Below are positions 12,555-23,483 of a stretch of 64,000 nt of DNA, in pieces (position 1 is the first letter of the stretch; each line of letters starts with the position of its first letter). Both the position numbers and the translations under genes were made by a program. The stretch covers positions 22,343,001-22,407,000 of the forward strand of contig CM044311.1 in NCBI GenBank assembly GCA_024291935.2, in the 5' to 3' direction. The DNA comes from Okapia johnstoni. Its lineage: Eukaryota; Chordata; Mammalia; Artiodactyla; Giraffidae. The notes under the pieces are model-generated. The model worked only from the letters and a program-made list of their open reading frames with translations. It made no database searches and had not been told where the DNA came from.

Positions 12555-12857
12555 CTAGGAATAATCCAATATTTTGAAGTCTTTTTAGTAGAAAGTGCTA
12601 GAAAAAAATTTACTCTGCTTGCTGGTTTCAAAGTAAAGCACACAATGAGTTCACAATAATATATTTCATTTAAAATGCAGATTATGGGATGTTTACTTAA
12701 CCTGTTTTATCCTATATTTGGATCTCCTTTACCTATGTCGAGTGGCTCTTTGTGTAGAACACTGGGGGTGAGAAAATTAAAACATGATACAATTTCTCAA
12801 ATTTTAAAGCATTTAACAAATACAGGACTCTCCAAAATTAAAATATCAAATCACTGG
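12555..12857. other. Unique DNA
   Basis: Nothing recognisable; a 72-codon open frame (12675-12893) runs through it without support. Confidence 0.45.
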
Positions 12858-12952
12858 AGGCAGCAGTTTCAGGACCGGTCAGGGTGTAGCTGAGAAGACT
12901 GCCGAGGCATAAGCAGCAGCCCAGAGACAGGAAATTAAAAAAAAAAAAAATT
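12858..12952 (+). repeat. Possible poly-A-tailed retroposed RNA fragment
   Basis: A GC-richer segment of about 80 bp ('aggcagcagtttcaggaccg' onward) ends in a 14-A run inside very AT-rich DNA. The shape fits a 5'-truncated processed RNA copy. I do not recognise the source and see no clear target-site duplication. Confidence 0.35.
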
Positions 12953-13298
12953 GAACCACTTAAAGCAATATAATTGTTTTAAAATTAATACTTTTGCAAT
13001 ACCTACTTTTGTTCCACTATAAATTTATGGTCAAATTACTATGCTTTAAATCCATTTGGCATAATTTGACCAGTGTGGATATGACCAACTGTGTGTGTAT
13101 TTATATTCTTCTATTACATTTTGCTTTTGATTTTATTATTTTTGATTTTTTTAGTGTAACTTTAATAATTATATAAAATATTTGCATGGCTCTAAACTAA
13201 AATTTACAAGTGAAATGAAAATAAAATTGACAAATGAAAGACTATTTAAAGAAGGCTTGTTTTTAAGATAATATAGCCCCCTATGTCTTTTTTCTTTC
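12953..13298. other. Unique AT-rich DNA
   Basis: No repeat or gene recognised up to the LTR. Confidence 0.45.
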
Positions 13299-14045
13299 AT
13301 TATGAAATGTTGTTGTTGAACCACAGAAAGACGGCTGGGATTCTTGGCCTCTGGAGGAGAAGAATTCAATCCGGGGCCAGAGACGAGGCTGGATCGCTCA
13401 GAGCTTTGGTGTGATAAAGTTTTATTAAAGTATAAAGGAGATAGAGAAAGCTTCTGACATAGGCACCAGAAGGGGGCAGAAAGAGTACCCCGCTGCTAGT
13501 CTTCAGCTGGATGTTATATAGTCACCAGCAGTCTGTTAATGAAAGAAAGGAATGTCTTAAACTCAGAATGGCACCAGGCCCCTCATCCATAAAATGTATT
13601 TTGGAATAATCTGGGCAGGGGACCTCCCGGGTCATAAAACAATTGACTTGAACTTTGCAGAAAGGCAGGTCATGCAGGGAGTTTCATTTACATGGATTAG
13701 GGAAACAATGTCTGAGTGTAACATACTGGTTTGTCAAGTAGGTTCTGAGCCATTAGGCGGAAGACAGCGTTTGGGGGAAATGCACAGTACATTAACATAG
13801 CTTAAGACAAACATTTCCATAAGAAAAATGCATTGGTTAACTCAAAGTTTGAGAAAAGTTAACTTCAGGTGAAACCAGGTGTCATCGCAACACAGTATTC
13901 TTTTAAATTTGTATAGAGAAGGGAAAAAATATCGCTAGTTTGTTTCCTCCTGCCGCTTAAGAGAGAGAGAAAATGTCTTGACACTTGCAGCCTATTTCCT
14001 CCGTTTGGAGACTCCTGGCCTTCCTGCCTGTTGCCCTCTCAATTA
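13299..14045 (-). mobile_element. Solo ERV LTR, BTLTR1-like
   Basis: A 739-bp LTR occupies 13303-14041 on the minus strand. Read in sense it begins TG at 14041 ('tgagagggcaacaggcagga') and ends CA at 13303. A 4-bp 'atta' flanks it on both sides (13299-13302, 14042-14045). Sense-strand promoter and processing signals are visible as complements: a TATA-like 'tatataac' around 13513-13520 and an AATAAA signal at 13421-13426. No gag, pol or env sequence adjoins it, so it is a solo LTR left by LTR-LTR recombination. Its opening resembles the bovine BTLTR1 group from memory. The 68-codon plus-strand open frame inside it is not a gene. Confidence 0.85.
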
Positions 14046-14982
14046 TAAGTAACCTTTATCTTTATTTCATTGACTCTTCTTTCATGATTCATTTATTACA
14101 AGCAAATATTTTTGTATTCTTCATCTTTCTTAGATAAACTCAAGCATACTGTAAATCACTTTATAATAATGTGTAGATGTAAAAAATATGATTTCTTAAA
14201 TCAGAAATATTTTAAAAAATAATGTTTTTGTGTGAAATGAAGGAGTAAGAGACTCTCTTTCATATTTTGCCTTGCCTGTTGTAAACTCTCTGAAAAAAGG
14301 ACCTCATAGATATCCAAAATTTTTAAATTTTATTGTCCCCTTATGATGAGAAGGCTACACACACTTTTTCATAAATTGTAAGCTTTTTATTGGGTTATAT
14401 TATATATATAATGTATTTGAACTCAGAGCAATCTTTCAGAGAAAGGGACAGATATGTGACATTTGGTTATCACCTAGAGGTGGAAAAATAATGGCCATTG
14501 GGTTTACTACAATTTGGAAATTGAAGTATGGCTTCTAAAATCATCTTATTTCCTCCACGTTTGAGAATACACCTTTGCCAGTAGGCAGTAGATATTAAAT
14601 TCAACAAGAAACAGTTATCTTTTATACGTATATTATATTCAGTTAAATTCTGCTTTTTAAAATAGTATTTATTAAGATGTTTCATTGTATGGATGATAGA
14701 GCCAAGTGACAATATTTTGCTTTAATGTAAACCGGCTCAGAATTGCTCTGAGTTGTCTCTGAGTCTCTGAGTTGCTCCAGTCAAGGCTAATTATCAAAGA
14801 ATTAGTTTCAATTCTATCCATTTGTTTTCTCTCAAATTTAAAAGAGAGAAAGTATGTTGATCACTGAGTTAATGTGTGATTTGCTTCAATTAGAGAATTT
14901 TGTCAGGTGTTTATACCTACTCTCTGCAATGAAAATTTGAATATCCCAAACGCCTGGAAACAATTTTCATGTTGCCCTTTAT
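14046..14982. other. Unique AT-rich DNA
   Basis: Includes a short TATA-rich stretch at about 14396-14410. No gene or repeat is recognised. Confidence 0.5.
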
Positions 14983-15130
14983 TTGTTGTTGTTGTTCAGT
15001 CACGAAGTCATATCTGACTCTTTGAGACGCCATGAGCTGCAACATGCCAGGCTCCTCCGTCCTCCACTGTTTCCCGGAGTTTGCTCAAATTCATGTCCAT
15101 TGAGTCAGTGATGCTATCTAATCATCTCAT
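14983..15130 (-). mobile_element. BovB 3' tail (about 148 bp)
   Basis: The complement of the BovB terminus, with (TTG)n at the left (tail) and the truncation point at 'gatgagatgattagatagc' (minus strand). It ends exactly where the inverted repeat at 15131 begins. It covers only the last coding block (WLDG...RLSD region). Confidence 0.9.
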
Positions 15131-15378
15131 CTAGTGGGCACAGTATTTGACTTTGAAGCTTGTATATATTGCATATATGCAAAAGATCAATCTATTCTTG
15201 TCCTCAAATGAGTTATTACATGAAGTCTAGCAGATTTTTTATGTGTTAGCTTTAGCCAAAATTAATATTATTTTAAAAATCTGTTACATGTAATAACTCA
15301 TTTGAGGTCAGGAATAGATTGATATTTTGCATATATGTAATATACATAAGTTTCAAGGTCAAATACTCTGCCAACTAG
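15131..15378. repeat. Long inverted repeat, MITE-like
   Basis: Arm 1 (15131-15222) and arm 2 (15287-15378) are reverse complements over 92 bp without gaps and with 10 mismatches by my alignment, about 89% identity. The spacer is 64 bp and its edges also pair partly ('cagattttt' with 'aaaaatctg'). Both arms begin with CTAG, so TA dinucleotides at 15132-15133 and 15376-15377 could be the duplicated target of a mariner-type element, with termini starting 'gtgggcacagtatttgac'. No transposase is present. I do not recognise the family. An inverted local duplication is the alternative. Confidence 0.8.
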
Positions 15379-16659
15379 ACTATACATTTTTAAAGTATAC
15401 ACCTAGAAAATCAATTACCTCTCAGTGTTCTACTCTTTTCTTTATATTATAGTACTCAAAATGTGAACAAGGACTCTTTTGTTAAAAATAAAGGAAAACT
15501 CTCACCAACAGCCTGGAGTGTTGGGTACTTATAAAGGGTACTTTAATGTGGGAGAGGAAACTGTTCTGAAAGAGAAATACAGACCATACAAAATGCAACT
15601 TTTCTTTTAATCCAGATATTGATCTCTGCTGAGTCTTATATTTTCCCACTACAGAGATAATACATTTCATTCAGGAAGCCATCATCGTAAAACACTAGCA
15701 TGTTCAGACAGAGACCAAAAGATGGCACAAATGATGGTGATGAATTATGTTTTTGAAAATCCCATGAATTTATAAACTGCTTCTCCAACTAATTGATTTT
15801 GGGGAATCCAATTAAAGAAGTGAAGTTAAAGGCAATTGGGAGTCAGGTCTAAAGTCAAAGCAGTGTTTAGCTGAAAGTGCATGCATAGTATAGGCAACTA
15901 AATATTGGACAGAGTCACTATATCAGACTTTACTGTAAAGAAAATATTTATTCATTTCCTCCATATTGTAATTTTTAAATTCTATGTGATTATTTTCTTC
16001 CATTAATATAGATAATTCAGAGTTGAATCTAATCTAACTTTTTTATATGCACCAGAAAATAATTAATTAAAGATTTTATGATACACAGGAAAAAATAACT
16101 CAAGGCTTAAAGATAATTGTAACGAAAGAGATCCATTAAAATTGGGGAAAAATACATGAGTTGAATATTCTATTTTTCCCTATTACCTCTTATACATTGC
16201 CCTTCTAGCAATTAAGCTCCTTTCCATTCAGCTCTTACAGTTATTGAATTCTAAATATTGAAGAAACTGCTTTCCATTGAAAAAGGCAACACTTTCATTT
16301 TGGCATAAAAGGTTTAGTTTATAAGAGATGAAACTTTAATCTGAATTTCTTTTTTAAGGGTATTGCATTTCATTATCTGGAAGCCTTATATATAAATGGG
16401 AAAGACAGATTATTTTTTCCAAACTCAGAATGTTTAGAGATCCCTTCAAAAAATGGTAATTTATTTTTTAGATGTAGAGATTTGGTTTTTGAATTGATAG
16501 ACTGTTATTTTAGGGCTAAAAGTTGGGTATCAATCAACCTAATGTTTCATTCCACTTCTTCAAATGAGTCATCTCCTTTTTTCTCCACTATTGTTTCCAG
16601 ATGTATAATAGGTGACCATATTTTTTTACAGTAATTTTACAATGCCTCATCTAAAGAAC
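15379..16659. other. Unique AT-rich DNA
   Basis: No repeat or credible open frame is recognised. Confidence 0.5.
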
Positions 16660-16870
16660 GGCTTCCCAGGTGACTCTATTGGTAAAGAACCTGTCTGCCA
16701 ATACAGGAAACATTAAGAGATGTGGGTTCCGTACCTGGGTATGAAAGAGCCCCTGGAGGAGGGAATTGCAACCTACTGCAGTATTCTTGCCTGGAGAATC
16801 CCATCGACAGAGGAGCCTGGAGGTCTACAGTTGCAAAAAAGTCAGACACAACTGAAGCAGCTTAGTATGC
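16660..16870 (+). mobile_element. Bov-tA SINE, near full length
   Basis: The head 'ggcttcccaggtgactctat', the diverged B-box region and the BovA tail 'gtcagacacaactgaagcag' are all present, with many substitutions. Confidence 0.9.
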
Positions 16871-16956
16871 ACAGAGGGACATTGACAACTATCTTTACTA
16901 TTTCAGCTCCTAGTCTTGTCTATTAAAGTAAGAAATAAATGAAATTCATTAGAGAC

Positions 16957-17388
16957 CATGTATGGATGTGACAGCTGGACTATAAAGAAAGCTGAGTGCC
17001 GAAGAATTGATGCTTTTGAACTGTGGTGCTGGAGAAGACTCTTGAGAGTCCCTTGGACTTCAAGGAGATCCCACCAGTCCATCCTAAAAGAGATCAGTCC
17101 TGGGTGTGCATTGGAAGGACTGATGTTGAAGCTGAAACTCCAATACTTTGGCCACCTAATGTGAAGAGCTGACTCACTTGCAAAGACCCTGATGCTGGAA
17201 AAGATTGAAGGCAGGAGGAGAAGGGGACAACAGAGGATGAGATGGTTGGATGGCATCACCGACTCAATGGACATGGGTTTGGGTGGACTCCAGAAGTTGG
17301 TGATGGACAGGGAGGCCTGGCGTGCTGCGGTTCATGGGGTCCCAAAGAGTCAGACACGACTGCATGACTGAACTGAACTGAACTGAGA
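16957..17388 (+). mobile_element. BovB LINE 3' fragment (about 430 bp)
   Basis: Begins at the coding block for 'MYGCDSWTIKKAECRRIDAF' and runs to the terminal 'actgaactgaactga' repeat. A TGA interrupts the frame after 'YFGHLM'. It directly abuts the LTR 3' half at 17390. Confidence 0.95.
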
Positions 17389-17389
17389 G

Positions 17390-17667
17390 TCCTTAACTCA
17401 CTTTAACCCACCTTATCTACACTGTGTTAAAGTTCCAAGATAACTGTCAGAGCTGACTACCCTTTCTGCATGCAGCTCCTTCCTTCCATCTATAAAAGCT
17501 CTTGCCCCCTGATTGTCAGTGGGGGATAATCAGGCTTTGGACAGACACCTGTCCTTCTCTACCAAGGTTGCCGGCATCCAAAATAAAGCAAACTTTCCTT
17601 TCCACCAACCTGACCTCTTTATTGGCTTTTGAGTGGTAAGCAGCTGGACCCCCACTTTTCAGTAACA
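17390..17667 (+). mobile_element. ERV LTR, 3' half only
   Basis: Sense-strand LTR signals are in order: TATA box 'tataaaag' at 17491-17498, polyadenylation signal AATAAA at 17582-17587, a pyrimidine-rich U5 ('ctttcctttccaccaacc') and a CA end at 17667. The U3 region upstream of about 17390 is missing and a BovB 3' end takes its place. It is a different LTR family from the one at 13303. No internal viral genes are seen. Confidence 0.7.
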
Positions 17668-17684
17668 CTAACACCTCTTGTAAA

Positions 17685-17800
17685 AGGGACAGGGAATATA
17701 TGTGTACCTATGGCTGATTCATGTTGATGTATGGCAGAAACAAACAAAATATTGTAAAGCAATATTTTTTCATTAAAATAAATCATTTTTTTAAAAAGCT
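17685..17800 (+). mobile_element. Ruminant L1 LINE 3' end
   Basis: Resembles the terminal 3' UTR of ruminant L1 ('gctgattcatgttgatgtat', 'attgtaaagcaatatt', then an A-rich end). Only about 115 bp remain. Confidence 0.75.
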
Positions 17801-18869
17801 ACTCCTTAAAAAAATCCAAGCATGGAAAAGAGAGTTTCAGTAATATAACTCATTTCTGGTATCTTCACAATTTTCATCTCTCATTTTGTGGATTTTACTG
17901 TTTTAATTAGAATCATTTCTTATCACCATCATTAGTTGGACCTGTTAAGAGATGACCAATTCTGACACTAAAATGATATCACAGTGAATACTAAATTTTT
18001 GCTCCATTTCAACTTTGAGATAATTTTTGTTAACATTATATTCTTTTGACAAATGATGTTGTGTTTCCATCTTCAATCACTGTTCTTTGTCTTTTGAACA
18101 CATTATGTAATAAGAAGAAGAAAAAAAAGGAAAACAGAAAGAGAAGTAAGAAAGTTCATCATCCCTAGCCATGTAGCATTACTAAGATATGAGTCTAGCA
18201 GTTCAAGAGGAATCTCTTCCTGCTCTTAAACAGGAAAATAACACTGGTTCAATTTTCTACTGAAGCATTATACCCAGTTTAAAGGAACATGTAAGAATCT
18301 AATAAATGAGGGAGGGGAATCACATCATCAATTTGATCTGACTTTTATGCGGTCTGTCTACAAAATCTGTGGACTAGAAAAAAAGAAAGATACAGCTCCA
18401 AGGACAATGAAGATGAAGAAATACCCTACTCAAACTGATCTTCCAAAGTCTATAACAGTAGTATCTGAATAGTTGGATTCACTACCACACAAAGTCCTAG
18501 AAAATCTGAGGTGGAGAATAAATTACTTTGTACATCCTCTTTTGTACAATGAGTAAGCCTTGTATTATTCACACACACACATATGCACACACATACACAC
18601 AGACAGTCCCTCTACTAGCATAGGAAAAGACAGTGCATGGACACTGGAAAAATCTTCACAGGCACTGATTGAATAACAAATATGTCAGTGCCTCTTCTCT
18701 ATTCATTATTTTAAATCTTCATTGATAAATCACCCTAACTTACATTGGTCATGCATTTTGTAATAGATTTCATAGTCAAACTGTTTACCCAGCAAGTATT
18801 TGCCTTGCCCTGTACATCCTGTATGTGGCCCTGACCTAGTCACAGGTCTGGTCTTCTATTATACATGAG
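17801..18869. other. Unique DNA with a short (CA)n tract
   Basis: A CA-rich microsatellite lies at 18569-18603. Nothing else is recognised. Confidence 0.5.
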
Positions 18870-18996
18870 CAGGCATGCTCAGTCACTCAGGCATGTACAA
18901 CTCTTGTGACCTCATGGACAGTAGCCCACCAGGCTCTTCCATCCATGGACTTTCCAAGCAAGAATACTAGAGTGGTTGTCATTTCCTACTCCATCT
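18870..18996 (-). mobile_element. Bov-A SINE, 5'-truncated
   Basis: Complement of the BovA tail half ('gctcagtcactcaggcatgt' to 'gttgtcatttcctactcc'). The tRNA-like head is absent. Confidence 0.88.
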
Positions 18997-20538
18997 ATTA
19001 CACACAGTTGGCTCCATAAGGAAAAATAACAAGATAGCAGGTTCAAACTAAAACCATCTCCATCCAAAAGCTCACTGTTAACACTAAACTGACTAATTAA
19101 AAGCCTACGTCAAAAAAAATTTAAAAAAAAGATCAAATTAATTTCACTATTCCAGGAAATGTTTCACCCAGGGACGTGAAATTACAAGTTATGCTGTCTA
19201 CTTTAGGAATTCCCCACATATCTTTCTATTCAAACTCTAGCCTAACCACATTGTCAGGTTAATAGACCTCTCTCAGAGCAATTGTCGTACTGTTTTAAAT
19301 TCATTTCATAACACTCAACTCGTTCTGTGCACTGTAACTTAACAATTTTTTCACAAATTCTGATTAGGAGTCTAATTTGAAAAACCCACCTTAAACCAAT
19401 CCAAAACTCTTATAAATATTCTGTCTTTGACTTCTCTTCCTTATGCTATCAAAATTCTACAACAGTAGAATAACAGTGTTTCTTATTGCAGTAAGCAACT
19501 AACTTTGGGTGATTTTAGTGGTGTCTATGGAAAACTAGGTATTTAAATACACTCAAATGCTTCAATAAAAAAGTGAATCAGTAAATGTAAAAATATTTAT
19601 CCTCTTTGAAAGAAGACAACTTTGAAACACATAATTATATTTTAAATCATGTTTTACAATATTCATTAGAGGCTGACTACTATAAATGAGCCAATGAAGT
19701 ATCTTTGCATTTTCAAGATAGTATTTGTAAGAGAGAGGTGTCTTATGTGAATTCTATCTCCATAACCTATATGTAAAAATAATACTTTTACAAGGAGAGA
19801 AGAACTCTAAAAAATTTACTGCCAAATAACCATAGAATAGTTAGTTCCAGGCAAACTATGGATAGTAATTAAAAAAAAATTATTACACAATAAGAAAAAC
19901 AGGCTTCTTCTAATGCATATGAAATAATTTCAAATACTGATCCCTCTTCTTTGAAGCTATTTTAGGAATTGATTTCTAAAGTTCATCTTTCCAGTTTAAT
20001 ATCATGTTAATTAACATCTTAAAATATAGAGCTTGCAAAATATCACTTCTTCAATATTAATTTTTCTTCCTGGGGACCTTCTAACTTAAAAAAATGTTCT
20101 AGTATTCATATCTCATTTATTTACAGGATTTAGTCTGTCAAAGTATGTGAAATAGCTGGTCTCACTTTTGCCCACAGAATACTGTGTAGCATCCATAATT
20201 TTTAGCTTCTGGTTTTGGCTACCAATATGGTTGTAAGGGGGGATGAGACTCATTCTGTGCCCTAAATAAATTTATATTCAAATAGTATTCTGAAAAAATA
20301 AACAGGACATTATAATACAATTTGCTAAGTGTAACAAGTAAAATTGATACTTGGAACTAGAAGAGCAACACTTATCCAAGCCCTGGAGATGCACAGTAGA
20401 ATCCTCCTGAAAAATTTCTGGAAAATTAGATACTGCTTGACCATATTCTGTCATATAGGATTTTATGTAGTCAAAAACTCCAATGTTTTCTGGCTGCCTA
20501 GTAATGAAAAGCATCTCATCCGTAATCAACAGGACTTT
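18997..20538. other. Unique AT-rich DNA
   Basis: No repeat or gene recognised. The overlapping 74- and 98-codon open frames at about 20278-20574 lie on opposite strands and lack support. Confidence 0.5.
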
Positions 20539-20607
20539 ATGATGTTGTTGTTCAGTTGCTCTTTGTGACACCATGGACTGCTGCGCCAGGCTGCCCTGTC
20601 CTTATAA
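20539..20607 (-). mobile_element. BovB 3' terminal stub
   Basis: Only about 65 bp of the BovB terminus, read in complement ('gttgttgttcagttgctctt' to 'ccaggctgccctgtcctt'). Confidence 0.8.
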
Positions 20608-20859
20608 TATCTGTAACTAAATCATCAAAATATACATTTAATATTTTTAATTCTTCATTGGCATATTTCATTTTTTATTCTTAAAAATGATTGTGCCTTG
20701 CTTAGTTTTTAAACATGTATTTAAATCTCTCAGCTATATACTTTACTTTCATTGAACTTTTATTAAAAAAAAATAAATACGTAAGTTTTTTTCTGATATA
20801 GGTTTACCTTGTTTCTTCCTTCTTTCTCTCTTTCCAAAATGTGTAGTTAAATCACTTTC

Positions 20860-21114
20860 CAAGTATACAACATTGTGTGCGTGCTCTTACTCAGGCATGT
20901 CCAACTATCCTCAACCCCATGGACTATAACCTGCCAGGCTCCTCTGTCCATGGGATTCTCCAGGCAAGAATACTGGAGTGGGTTGTCATTTTCTTCGCCA
21001 GGGGATCTTCCCTCCCTGCCCCCCAGGGATTGAACTCCCGTCTTCAGCAATTCCTGCATTGGCTGGCGGAGTCTTTTTCACTGAGCCATCTGGGAAGACA
21101 AGTATATACCATTA
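20860..21114 (-). mobile_element. Bov-tA SINE with imperfect TSD
   Basis: A full-length Bov-tA in complement occupies about 20876-21098. 'caagtata' occurs on both sides (20860-20867 and 21099-21106) and the similarity continues imperfectly for some 15 bp, consistent with an aged target-site duplication. An insert of C-rich sequence lies near 21010-21030. Confidence 0.92.
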
Positions 21115-21342
21115 TACATTTGAATTTCCTTTGCTTTTGTGTGCAAGGGCTTTTAATCACCCTTCAAATCTCAAAATAATAATTGGAAAACTCGGACGAT
21201 TTTGAATTGCCTGCATAACATTGATGGGTTGTAACACTGATGGTTTTAACTTCTTGCTTCTTGCTGGTGGCCAATATCTCTTAATTCTTCTCACAGCAGA
21301 TTTTCATTAAACAACAAACTTCATGCTTCAGAACATGTGCTT

Positions 21343-21681
21343 GAATTTCTTTAAAGTGAAAGTAAAAGTCGCTTAGTCATGTCCAACTCTTTGCAACCCC
21401 GTGGAGTATATAGTACATGGAATTTTCCAGGCCAGAATACTGTAGTGGGTAGCCTTTCCCTTCTTCTGGGGATCTTCCAAACCCAGGGATCGAACCCAGG
21501 TCTCCCGCGTTGCAAGCGGATTCTTTACCAGCTGAGCCACAAAGAGAGCCCAAGAATATTGGACTTGGTAGCCTATCCCTTCTCCAGTGAATCTTCCTGA
21601 CCCAGGAATCGAACTGGGGTTTACTGCCTTACAGGCAGATTCTTTACCAACTGAGCTATGAGGGAAGCCCTAGAATTTCTT
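21343..21681 (-). mobile_element. Bov-A2 dimeric SINE with TSD
   Basis: Two head-type blocks are present in complement (B-box regions near 21487 and 21607), the arrangement of dimeric Bov-A2. The 9-bp duplication 'gaatttctt' flanks it at 21343-21351 and 21673-21681. Confidence 0.92.
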
Positions 21682-21713
21682 GAAAGCTTAAGGTTTATTT
21701 CTCTAAGCCCTGT

Positions 21714-21773
21714 TTATAGATATATGTTTATATATGTTTATATGTTTATATATATATGTTTATATATATATAC
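21714..21773. repeat. (TATATG/TATA)n-rich tract
   Basis: Irregular repeats of 'tatatgttta' and TA. The short open frame across it is not a gene. Confidence 0.9.
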
Positions 21774-22126
21774 CGAAATTTACAGCTTCCTAAATTCCAT
21801 CAACTCAAGGTGGAGCCAAAAAAACCTAAAAATATCTGCCCCTGTCAAGATTTAGATGGACAACCTTCGTTTGCAAATCAGTTGAACTCACAAGAGACTT
21901 CAATTTGGAAAAAAGAAGCACATGTTTAGCTTTGAATAGTGGTAGCGATTGTAAGATTGAGTCCTATCCTGTATTAGACTCTGTGACTATAGAAGCTTCC
22001 TCTAGAGCTTAGCAGAGGCAGAGGGAGATGGAATGGTTTCCTTAGCAGGCTGTTCTATATTTAAGGAAGTTTCGTTTCATACCTGGTTTTTCAGTCCTTT
22101 CAGCAGCTCCACAGACCATCAAATCA
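21774..22126. other. Unique DNA
   Basis: No repeat or gene recognised. Confidence 0.45.
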
Positions 22127-22358
22127 TTGTGTGTATATATGTGCGTGTGTGCGTGTGCGTGTGCTCAGTCGTGTCCAACTCTGTGTGACCCTGTGGGCTA
22201 TAGCCCACCAGACTCCTCTGCCCATGGTATTCTCTGGGCAAGAATACTGGAGTGGGTTGCCATTTCCTCCTCCAGGGGATCTTTCAGACCCAGGGATCCA
22301 ACTCACATCTCTTGCATTGCAGGTGGATTCTTTAGTGCTGCACCACCAGGGAAGCCCT
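22127..22358 (-). mobile_element. Bov-tA SINE with (GT)n tail
   Basis: A well-preserved Bov-tA in complement (22161-22358). Its 3' tail on the minus strand leads into a GT-rich microsatellite at 22127-22162. The three overlapping open frames here are translations of the SINE. Confidence 0.95.
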
Positions 22359-22563
22359 GAGGTTGTATGATTTCATCAAAATTCTCAGTTCAGGAAGAAA
22401 CCATTTACAAGCTTATCAGTGAACATTCATGAGGATTGTATGATGTTGGTCTAGGGGCCTCAATTCTTTGTTGGCTCTTGGCTTTAGGCTGCTTGAAGTC
22501 CTTGTCCTCTCATGGCAGCTTTCTTCATCAATGCATGCAACGTGAGAAAGCCATTTGGAAGTC

Positions 22564-22778
22564 ATGTGCTCTGTTGCTCATGTCCAACTCTTTACAGCCC
22601 CATGGACTGTAGCCCTCCAGGTTCCTCTGTCCATGGGATTCTCCAGGCAATAATTCTGAAGTGGGTTGTTACTTCCTCCTCTAGGGAATCTTCCTGACCC
22701 AGGAATTGAATCCATGTTTCCTTGTGTTTTCTGCACTGTCAGGCAGATTTTTACAGCTGCGTCCCCTGGGAAGCCCTT
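22564..22778 (-). mobile_element. Bov-tA SINE, near full length
   Basis: Complement of head, middle and BovA tail is present ('gttgctcatgtccaactc' to 'cccctgggaagccctt'). Confidence 0.93.
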
Positions 22779-23260
22779 AGAAGCCACAGTCTTTTATAAA
22801 TTAATCTGAAAGGGGCATCCCCTACATTTTATTGTGCTCTGTAGGTTAGAAGCAGGTATCGCAAGGGGAGGGTATTACTTGAGGTCTGGATATCAGGAAG
22901 AAGTATCATTGGGACCCTTCTGAAGTCTACCTACTACAATTAGACTTTTATCAACCTACGGGTTATCTTATGCTTAGCCAAAGACAAAAGCTGAAAAAAA
23001 ATTCCTTAAATAGAAAGCCATGAAAGGTAGTAACAGAAAGGTAAAGCAATCCCATTTGTTAAGTCATTATCACAGCATTCACTTGTGGGAAAATTTAAAC
23101 TTCAACTCTTTCTGTGAACTATACAAACAGAAAATAACAACCTAAGATATATAAAATGAAATTTAAGAACTAAAATCTATGTTATAGGAGAGGGCAATAC
23201 TTTATGAAATGAAACTTTGAAATTTCAGAAGATACCCACAAATTCTTTAATTACTGAGTA
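22779..23260. other. Unique DNA
   Basis: Separates two minus-strand SINEs; nothing recognised. Confidence 0.45.
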
Positions 23261-23467
23261 AAGATATACGCTCAATTGTATATGACTCTGTGCAACCCCA
23301 TGAACTATAACCTGCTAGGATCCTACGTCAATGGAATTTTACAGGCGAAAATACTGGAATGGGTTGCCATTTTCTCCTCCGGGGAATCTTCCTGACCCAG
23401 GGATCGATCCCTCTTCTCTTATGTCTTCTGCACTGACAGATGAATTCTTTACCCCTGCAGTACCTGA
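23261..23467 (-). mobile_element. Bov-tA SINE, diverged
   Basis: Complement of Bov-tA with many changes ('gactctgtgcaaccccatga', 'cttcctgacccagggatcga'). It ends 16 bp before the BovB at 23484. Confidence 0.88.
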
Positions 23468-23483
23468 GAACACTGATGAAAGA

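Noticed and set aside
22127..22370. Three overlapping 60-79-codon open frames with similar peptides seen at other sites
   Set aside because: They are translations of Bov-tA SINE sequence on both strands; the recurring peptides reflect the repeat, not a protein family.
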